Source: Desulfobacterales bacterium
Lineage (GTDB): Bacteria; Desulfobacterota; Desulfobacteria; Desulfobacterales; UBA5852
DNA: 6,430 bases
Assembly (NCBI GenBank): GCA_016735415.1
Contig: JAERRP010000537.1
Span: 1 to 6,430 of the forward strand
Reading direction: 5' to 3'
The position numbers and the translations under genes are program-made. The notes under the pieces are model-generated. The model was not told the DNA's origin, did no database searches, and worked only from the letters and a program-made list of their open reading frames with translations. Shown piece by piece: positions 1 to 4,043 of this stretch; the stretch's first letter is position 1; every line of letters begins with the position of its first letter.

Positions 1-156
1 CAATACTTCCAGATAGCCTTTTTCCGCTTCAGCAAGTCTACCTTCCTTGTAGGCCAAAGAAGCTTTCTTGAGAAGGTGTTCGGAATTGTCTTTCGTGCGC
101 TTCGACGGTATATAATATTTTTTTGAGTGGCGCGGAGTCATATCTTCATTTGTCAT
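1..156 (-). CDS. Tetratricopeptide-repeat protein, N-terminal fragment (runs off left edge)
   Basis: Only the first 52 codons are present and the frame is open to the window edge. The ATG at 154-156 opens a charged N-terminus of about 25 residues. A helical stretch follows with the TPR spacing of small and aromatic residues (HLLKKASLAYKEGRLAEAE, then KGYLEVL). The pattern A-x2-AY-x-EGRLAEAE-x2-Y-x2-L is typical of the first repeat in bacterial TPR proteins, including those fused to O-GlcNAc-transferase-like or sulfotransferase domains. Which of these it is cannot be told from this fragment. No signal peptide is seen, so a cytoplasmic scaffold or enzyme is likely. The Shine-Dalgarno sequence is weak (only AAGA before the ATG). 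The gene follows the probable attC at 218-280 by about 60 bases, so it would be the first gene of the next cassette, or the first non-cassette gene after the array. Confidence 0.7.
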   Translation of the reverse strand, partial: MTNEDMTPRHSKKYYIPSKRTKDNSEHLLKKASLAYKEGRLAEAEKGYLEVL

Positions 157-217
157 TCTTGGTACACACTATTAATAATTTTTTTATCTCTGTTTTTCTC
201 TATGAAGCAAAACGTTT
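157..217 (-). other. AT-rich leader of the TPR gene
   Basis: Non-coding spacer between the attC-like site and the TPR gene. On the minus strand it is rich in A and T (runs such as GATAAAAAAATTATTAATAG), which could hold a promoter, but no pair of boxes with proper spacing stands out. No hairpin or reading frame is seen. Confidence 0.4.
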
Positions 218-280
218 GCCATAACCGGCGCTAAAAGCGCATAGCGCTTTTAGGCATCCGTGTTTATGGCCTTGTTAGGC
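218..280 (-). other. Probable attC recombination site, short (63 bp)
   Basis: On the minus strand the site starts with GCCTAAC, a perfect RYYYAAC box, only 5 bases after the TAG stop of the 287-residue protease. It ends with GTTATGGC, which is GTTAGGC with one inserted T. Between them lies a hairpin with a 10-bp perfect stem (231-240 with 244-253, loop ATA) and a further pairing GCCATAA/TTATGGC across an asymmetric internal loop. The gene-proximal arm is the longer one, as expected for attC. The position right after a stop codon and the strand agree with the two better sites in this window. The degenerate right-hand box and short length make it the weakest of the three. A plain intrinsic terminator is less likely because no T run follows the stem. 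Confidence 0.6.
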
Positions 281-285
281 CAACC

Positions 286-1149
286 CTACTTTTTTTTCTT
301 GATTGGCTGATCATGTGGAACATTTTCCCAAATCTCAGTCTCTTCAAAATGATCCAGATTAAGAGCCTTTGCTTCGGCATGCTGGCTAAATGTAATTTGA
401 GCCAACGAATCAAGCAGCGTATTTAAGTCTGTTTGTTGTGACAGTTTTTCTGCAATTTGATGCCCAAGAAGAGCCATGACATCAATAGTCACTGGTAATA
501 CATTTTCGATTGCATCTTTAAAGCCTGTCATCAACTCCTCGTCATGCCGTTGTTCGTCCCAATGTGAATATTGAGTGCCTTGACCATAATCTGTTTCGAC
601 ACGCATATTCTTTAAGTCACCAACCGCCTTTATTGCGGAATCGGTAAATTTTCCGCTAGTCTTATCGAATAAAGCTTCCCAATCATTCCAGCCAATACCA
701 AGTGTATGCCCAATTTCATGGATAATGGTTCCGGATATTTCATTGCGTGAAAAGCTTTTGAGATACTTGGTGTTGAACTCTACAACACCATAATGCACAC
801 CATCCCTTTCATAAGGCTTGTATGCTCTAGCTATTGTATTGCTGTTGGATTTAAATATACCCAGTCTTATTACAACTGAGTAGCTGGGCAGAACAAACCT
901 ATTCCAGAAACTGCAAGCAACTCTTGCGGCTTGTTTGAGTTTTCCGTCTAAATCCGTAACGATCTTGTAAGTTATAAGAGTTGACTGCTCTTTTGTTTCT
1001 AATATTTCTAAGGCCAGTTTGAGATGCGGGAGTGCTTCATATATCGCCTGGACTCTTGCAATCTCATCAGGGCGAAGACTACGGCCTTGAATCTGAATCA
1101 GCGCAGCCTCTTGTGTAAGGTCTTCAATAATTTGTTGTAGGTCGGTCAT
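286..1149 (-). CDS. Leishmanolysin-like (M8-type) zinc metalloprotease, 287 aa
   Basis: A likely zinc endopeptidase of the metzincin clan. HEIGH at residues 144-148 gives two zinc ligands and the catalytic Glu145. The third ligand is not at the usual +6 position. Instead YSHWDEQRHDEELMTG supplies His196 and a Met-turn at Met207. The HW(D/E)...ELM arrangement with an 11-residue His-to-Met distance matches leishmanolysin (GP63, MEROPS M8). The N-terminal ~60 residues are helical. The tail after residue 230 is helical and acidic and ends in KKKK, encoded by a run of eight A. No signal peptide, membrane segment or long propeptide is seen, unlike secreted GP63, so it is either cytosolic or delivered by a dedicated system. 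The ATG has a good Shine-Dalgarno sequence (AGAGG, 6-base gap). The start overlaps the stop of the 39-codon gene as ATGA, which implies translational coupling. The fold assignment is firm; substrate unknown. Confidence 0.85.
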   Translation of the reverse strand: MTDLQQIIEDLTQEAALIQIQGRSLRPDEIARVQAIYEALPHLKLALEILETKEQSTLITYKIVTDLDGKLKQAARVACSFWNRFVLPSYSVVIRLGIFKSNSNTIARAYKPYERDGVHYGVVEFNTKYLKSFSRNEISGTIIHEIGHTLGIGWNDWEALFDKTSGKFTDSAIKAVGDLKNMRVETDYGQGTQYSHWDEQRHDEELMTGFKDAIENVLPVTIDVMALLGHQIAEKLSQQTDLNTLLDSLAQITFSQHAEAKALNLDHFEETEIWENVPHDQPIKKKK

Positions 1150-1265
1150 CGTTTGCCTCTCTTGTTTTCAGGATAATCTTCTAATTCACAATTGCCATTT
1201 ACATGGTCTGAACAGCTCAAATGGTAATAAAACGCACACTCAGGTGCAAATTCAGCATTAGCCAT
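1146..1265 (-). CDS. 39-residue Cys/His microprotein coupled to the protease gene
   Basis: A short gene directly after the attC boundary, not recognised as a known family. Starting at the ATG at 1263-1265 it encodes a peptide with the symmetric pattern Cys10-x4-His15-x2-Cys18-x2-His21-x4-Cys26, set in an aromatic and acidic context and ending in NKRGKR. The pattern could bind a metal ion or form a disulfide. A GGGAGG Shine-Dalgarno sequence (1268-1273) precedes it with a gap of only 2 bases, shorter than usual. The TGA stop (1146-1148) overlaps the ATG of the M8-type protease as ATGA, a classic sign of coupled translation. The coupling and the non-random Cys/His spacing argue that it is real. 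A partner, inhibitor or chaperone of the protease is a reasonable inference, but a pure translational leader remains possible. Confidence 0.65.
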   Translation of the reverse strand: MANAEFAPECAFYYHLSCSDHVNGNCELEDYPENKRGKR

Positions 1266-1267
1266 AT

Positions 1268-1273
1268 CCTCCC
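1268..1273 (-). promoter_or_regulatory. Shine-Dalgarno sequence of the 39-codon gene
   Basis: GGGAGG on the minus strand, 2 bases before the ATG at 1265. The short gap would normally lower initiation. The only in-frame upstream alternative is a TTG eight codons earlier, which has no better ribosome site, so the ATG is kept. Confidence 0.5.
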
Positions 1274-1300
1274 TTTTAGTTAACAATTGACTACCCAATA

Positions 1301-1388
1301 GCCTAATGCCGCAAATCACCGACTGCCAAAAGTTGCAGAGCGTAGCGACACAGCTTTTGGCAGTCCGAGTGAATTTGCATTGTTAGGC
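1301..1388 (-). other. attC recombination site (88 bp), canonical architecture
   Basis: Read on the minus strand it starts with GCCTAAC (1382-1388, perfect RYYYAAC) and ends with ATTAGGC (1301-1307), which fits GTTRRRY except for A in place of the first G. The inner arms pair as GCAAATTCAC with GTGATTTGC. The left arm carries one extra T (near 1372-1373), the extrahelical base that is a hallmark of attC and sets its polarity. A 12-bp perfect stem follows (1321-1332 with 1354-1365) around a 21-base variable loop. Length, spacing, symmetry and extrahelical base all match attC, and the polarity agrees with the gene direction. This is the best anchor for calling the region an integron array. Confidence 0.92.
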
Positions 1389-1470
1389 TATTTTTTATGC
1401 CTTTACCTTTCCCAAACAAATGGTCGCTATCCCTTTTTATATAAAGATAAACAACGTCCCCTCCGTTATA

Positions 1471-1500
1471 GGTAGCTCCACACTTAAGCGCAGAGCTACC
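1471..1500. repeat. Inverted repeat (8-bp stem, 14-base loop)
   Basis: GGTAGCTC at 1471-1478 pairs perfectly with GAGCTACC at 1493-1500. The loop contains the palindrome CTTAAG. There is no T tract on either side, so it is more likely a structural element of the cassette tail than a terminator. Confidence 0.6.
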
Positions 1501-1532
1501 CCGTTCTATCTCCGCGAAGCGTCAATCTTTAG

Positions 1533-1546
1533 CCGCCCAAGGGCGG
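1533..1546. repeat. GC-rich tight hairpin
   Basis: CCGCCC-AA-GGGCGG, a perfect 6-bp palindrome with a 2-base centre, about 30 bases past the stop of the Trp-rich protein. It could slow RNA polymerase or protect the mRNA 3' end. The following minus-strand sequence (CTAAAGATTG) lacks the T run of an intrinsic terminator. Confidence 0.55.
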
Positions 1547-1574
1547 ACGGGATCCTCTCTGCCTATTTTTGCTC

Positions 1575-3746
1575 TTAAGGCGAAGCCGGTACTAATGCAA
1601 ACGTCGCAGTGGCATGATCCTCGTATGCCCGAATTCTGCTATACCCGTCTCTTGTACGTGGGTAAGTATGCAGTTCTATGCCAAACGTACACTGCGGATA
1701 CGATCCTAATAGGTCTTGCACATTAAATTTTTTTGTTTCTCCCAAAGGCGGAGACGCAGGCGTTATGGAACTATGGGAGGCAACATTTGATCCTGACTTT
1801 CCACGCTTTATTGTGAGGTTGTAACTGGACAGAAAATTCTTCGGGTGATAAGCGAAGTAATTAGTCACCACATCATCAGTGACAGGATCCGTGTACTCCA
1901 GAAACTGGCACTCACCAGTGAATGTTCCTCCACCAAGGCCGACTGAGTTGATTTGAGCTACTGTGTCATGATTGTCAATGTGCACATGAAGGATTATACT
2001 CCCGTCCGTTTCAATATGCGGATTATCATCCACAGGCCACACATCGCCGACTGGACCGGACAAAGGCAGGAAGTATTTAAATCCTTTTGTTATCGGGTCA
2101 GTTATATTGTTCCCTGCATTATCGAACATTTCCAGCTTGAGCTCGTACTTCTCGTTAGTCAGGCTGCTGGTATCCCACGCAGCAAAGCGCCGGTCGAGTC
2201 TGTTGATGAGTATCCAGTCCAGGGCAGGGTCGGGAATCTCAAAGAGGTTGCCTTCACTGCCCAAACTGTTAGGTCCCAGTGATTTGCTTTTAATGAACGG
2301 TTTTCCGCCGATGATTGTCAGGTAGCGGTGCACAATGGGCTTGTCAATTTGCACCCAATCAGTGGTGCCTTCTCTCTTATAAGACCACCTGTAATACATC
2401 ACACCAATACCTCTTAGCCCGTCATGGAACTGCATCTGGATGTTCAGATCTGTCCCATATGGGTCTGTGCCATTGTAGAGACCCCTGTTGGGGTCAATGA
2501 GTTCAAGAGGCTTAATATGCGCTTGCTGAACATCGTACCAGCCGTCCCAGCCAATGCCCAGGGGCATGACATACAATCCTGGTTTATCAGTCGGCGGGGT
2601 TCCAAAGCAAGCGATCGCATCCGGGTCAGTCACCACAAGGTGTACTGGATCACCAGATGGGTGATTCCAGTAGGTATGGCAGGGGATCGGGTGACGTTCA
2701 TATATCACCTTCTCCACGCCATTTATTTCCTGCCTCACAACGAACCAGAGATCAGGCGTGTCCTTGTTGCAGACAGATAGCCATATTATCTTGGAGAAGC
2801 TCCCATCAGGCTGTAACTCAGCGATCCCAATCTTCTCCCAACTGTAGCACCATGGCCACCAGATCCAGTATATCCAGGGCCAGCAGAGCCAGAACCGAAA
2901 TGCCAGGAATTTTTCGATCAGCAGTTCCCTAAAGTGCTTTGTGGTGGTGTGAAGAAGCTTGTCAATCTTTACGCCTTCAACCGCTTCCCGATCAAGGAAC
3001 GCCCGCCTATCGTAGAGGGACATTTTTTGCAGTTCGGCTCCAATATTCGCTTTTGCATTTGGAAGCTCGATGAAACGCTGTTTAGCAACCATTGACTGGT
3101 CTGGAAGTTTTTCCAGTTTTCGGATAATGTCTTCGTCACTTAGGACTTTGCGAGATGGGAATGGCGGCTTGGGACCTGTACCACACCAGTCATCATCATC
3201 CCACTGGGGCCACGCAAGAATTTCCGGTAGCTCGATTGGCGGCGGATCAATCACTACATCAATGATCGCGTCCCGTATCCTCTCAATAACCAGATCAGGC
3301 AGCCTCCAGAAACAAGACCTAAAGTCGACCTCGTAAATATCCACTTCCCCGGAACAAATCGGATCGCTGCCTTTTTTTACAGTTCCTGTAACGAGATAGG
3401 GAACCTGCAGCCAGCATATCCAGCTTAGTTTCAAGATATCGATGTCGATCACTGTCTTCTTGCCTGGTGTTGCAATAGCCATGCGGGAAATGGGCTGTTT
3501 CCGGGATAAGTCCTTCAAGTCCTCAACATCCGGACCGACCTTGACAAGCAGCCTTTGTGGAGTCTCCTTGATCTTTAACTCTACCACTCCTCGCCCCTCT
3601 TTCACCTTAATTGGCTCCTTAGCCACCAAGCGACCGGAGTGGTTGAAGACATAAGCTGCCAACTTCAGTTCATTTTCTTCAAAATCCTTGAGGTTAACTG
3701 AAACCTCAAGCTCTAACTCTTTTCTTGCTTCTTTTTCTTCAGCCAT
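1575..3746 (-). CDS. Large Trp-rich multi-domain beta protein, function unknown (723 aa)
   Basis: Not assigned to a characterised family. The start is the ATG at 3744-3746: GGAGG lies 5 bases upstream, while the in-frame TTG four codons earlier falls in that ribosome site. No signal peptide. Order of parts: a charged start; a beta-rich domain (~12-100); a transthyretin or carboxypeptidase-regulatory-like strand set (~108-140, VTGTV...PICSGEVDIYEVD); a short motif WPQWDDDDW (179-187); a helical, charged stretch (~200-280); a cluster of eight Trp in 18 residues (286-303, WLCWPWIYWIWWPWCYSW); a second beta domain opening with EKIGIAELQPDGSFS; and C-terminal Ig-like beta segments, one with the YELKLEMFDNAGN signature (~534-546). 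No catalytic motif is visible. A binding or structural role is inferred. It sits alone in its cassette between the two metalloprotease cassettes. The Trp cluster may be a buried hydrophobic core or a membrane or glycan contact. Confidence 0.85.
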   Translation of the reverse strand: MAEEKEARKELELEVSVNLKDFEENELKLAAYVFNHSGRLVAKEPIKVKEGRGVVELKIKETPQRLLVKVGPDVEDLKDLSRKQPISRMAIATPGKKTVIDIDILKLSWICWLQVPYLVTGTVKKGSDPICSGEVDIYEVDFRSCFWRLPDLVIERIRDAIIDVVIDPPPIELPEILAWPQWDDDDWCGTGPKPPFPSRKVLSDEDIIRKLEKLPDQSMVAKQRFIELPNAKANIGAELQKMSLYDRRAFLDREAVEGVKIDKLLHTTTKHFRELLIEKFLAFRFWLCWPWIYWIWWPWCYSWEKIGIAELQPDGSFSKIIWLSVCNKDTPDLWFVVRQEINGVEKVIYERHPIPCHTYWNHPSGDPVHLVVTDPDAIACFGTPPTDKPGLYVMPLGIGWDGWYDVQQAHIKPLELIDPNRGLYNGTDPYGTDLNIQMQFHDGLRGIGVMYYRWSYKREGTTDWVQIDKPIVHRYLTIIGGKPFIKSKSLGPNSLGSEGNLFEIPDPALDWILINRLDRRFAAWDTSSLTNEKYELKLEMFDNAGNNITDPITKGFKYFLPLSGPVGDVWPVDDNPHIETDGSIILHVHIDNHDTVAQINSVGLGGGTFTGECQFLEYTDPVTDDVVTNYFAYHPKNFLSSYNLTIKRGKSGSNVASHSSITPASPPLGETKKFNVQDLLGSYPQCTFGIELHTYPRTRDGYSRIRAYEDHATATFALVPASP

Positions 3747-3751
3747 TTTTT

Positions 3752-3756
3752 CCTCC
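3752..3756 (-). promoter_or_regulatory. Shine-Dalgarno sequence deciding the start of the 723-aa protein
   Basis: GGAGG on the minus strand, then AAAAA, then ATG at 3746. This spacing is ideal and rules out the upstream in-frame TTG at 3756-3758, which overlaps the site itself. Confidence 0.85.
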
Positions 3757-3801
3757 AAATTCAGATTTAAGTTTACAAAGATATTTTACTCAAAGGCTAA
3801 C

Positions 3802-3830
3802 CTATGCAACCATAACATCACCTCCTTAGG
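3802..3830 (-). promoter_or_regulatory. Near-perfect orphan Shine-Dalgarno sequence with 3-codon frame
   Basis: CCTAAGGAGGTGATGTTATGG on the minus strand contains AAGGAGGTGAT, almost the full complement of the 16S rRNA 3' end. The ATG at 3811-3813, seven bases past GGAGG, opens only Met-Val-Ala-stop (stop at 3802-3804). A second ATG at 3816-3818, two bases past GGAGG, opens a 10-codon frame (MLWLHRLAFE, stop at 3786-3788). Both end before the true ribosome site of the 723-aa gene. It could be a leader peptide, a ribosome-loading or mRNA-stabilising site, or the relic of a lost gene. Confidence 0.5.
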
Positions 3831-3843
3831 ATACTACCCACCG

Positions 3844-3871
3844 TTCATATCTCAAATTTAAAGCAAGGCAA
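3844..3871 (-). promoter_or_regulatory. Weak candidate promoter in the cassette leader
   Basis: TTGCCT (3866-3871) and TATGAA (3844-3849) on the minus strand are separated by 16 bases and match the sigma-70 boxes at 4 of 6 positions each. Transcription would start just upstream of the strong Shine-Dalgarno sequence at 3821-3827. Such matches occur by chance in AT-rich DNA, so this is only a candidate for an internal cassette promoter. Confidence 0.22.
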
Positions 3872-3951
3872 TCCGCCAGCCTACGGTGGCCCAGCCCTTT
3901 CTGCTATATATCTTGTTCAAACCGTATCACCCCGCCCCTCACTGCTACCGG

Positions 3952-4040
3952 GCATAACGGCCAAAATGCAGCCGACCGCAAACCCTCTGGTCGCTGCACT
4001 CCCGCCGGGTTTGCGGGTCGGCTGCATTTTTTTGTTAGCT
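3952..4040 (-). other. attC recombination site (89 bp) with long stem
   Basis: On the minus strand it starts with AGCTAAC (4034-4040), 3 bases past the TAA of the 728-residue protease, and ends with GTTATGC (3952-3958). Each box departs from RYYYAAC or GTTRRRY at one position. The arms TGCAGCCGACC... and ...GGTCGGCTGCA pair over 19 bp (3967-3985 with 4007-4026), extendable by AAAA/TTTT. One extra C lies in the gene-proximal arm (within 4015-4017), the expected extrahelical base and polarity. The loop is 21 bases. Arms differ in sequence from the other two sites. On the plus strand the stem is followed by seven T, so the same site may stop antisense transcripts. Confidence 0.85.
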
Positions 4041-4043
4041 GGC

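Larger units (their letters stand above)
225..1306 (-). mobile_element. Complete integron gene cassette carrying microprotein and M8-type protease
   Basis: This unit is bounded by the right-hand box of the attC at 1301-1388 (predicted crossover between 1307 and 1306) and the GTTATGGC box of the attC-like site at 218-280. It is about 1.08 kb, near the usual cassette size. It contains a leader of about 40 bases, a 39-codon gene, the overlapping protease gene and the attC-like tail. It is visibly more AT-rich than the two cassettes to its right, which suggests a separate origin. No internal promoter is obvious. Its left boundary depends on the weaker attC call. Confidence 0.6.
1389..1574. other. 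Non-coding cassette tail with two hairpins, possible small repeat element
   Basis: The gap between the stop of the Trp-rich protein and its attC. No start codon with a usable frame is present. It holds two perfect hairpins: GGTAGCTC/GAGCTACC (1471-1478 with 1493-1500) and CCGCCC/GGGCGG (1533-1538 with 1541-1546). A weaker long-range pairing CCCGT/ACGGG is also possible on the minus strand. Between the first hairpin and the attC lies an AT-rich block (GGGGACGTTGTTTATC, then TTTATATAAAAAGGG on the minus strand) that resembles short intergenic repeats I associate with REP or MITE-like elements. That resemblance is recall, not a search result. Neither hairpin is followed by a T run, so a standard terminator is not supported. 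Confidence 0.4.
1307..3957 (-). mobile_element. Complete, oversized integron gene cassette (~2.65 kb) with the Trp-rich protein gene
   Basis: Bounded by the right-hand boxes of the attC sites at 3952-4040 and 1301-1388. It holds a 205-base leader, one large gene and a 186-base non-coding tail before its attC. Typical cassettes are about 0.5-1 kb with little non-coding sequence, so both the gene size and the long tail are unusual. The two attC sites that bound it differ in sequence, as expected when cassettes come from different sources. Confidence 0.75.

Noticed and set aside
218..280. Intrinsic terminator after the M8-type protease
   Set aside because: The stem is strong but no T run follows it on the minus strand, and the flanking boxes fit attC better.
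1953..3654. Several open frames of 60-120 codons on the plus strand opposite the 723-aa gene
   Set aside because: They lie wholly inside a well-supported gene on the other strand, lack ribosome sites and domain signatures, and overlap one another in different frames.
3756..3758. TTG start for the Trp-rich protein (727 aa)
   Set aside because: The codon overlaps the GGAGG that serves the ATG at 3744-3746; the ATG start gives ideal spacing.
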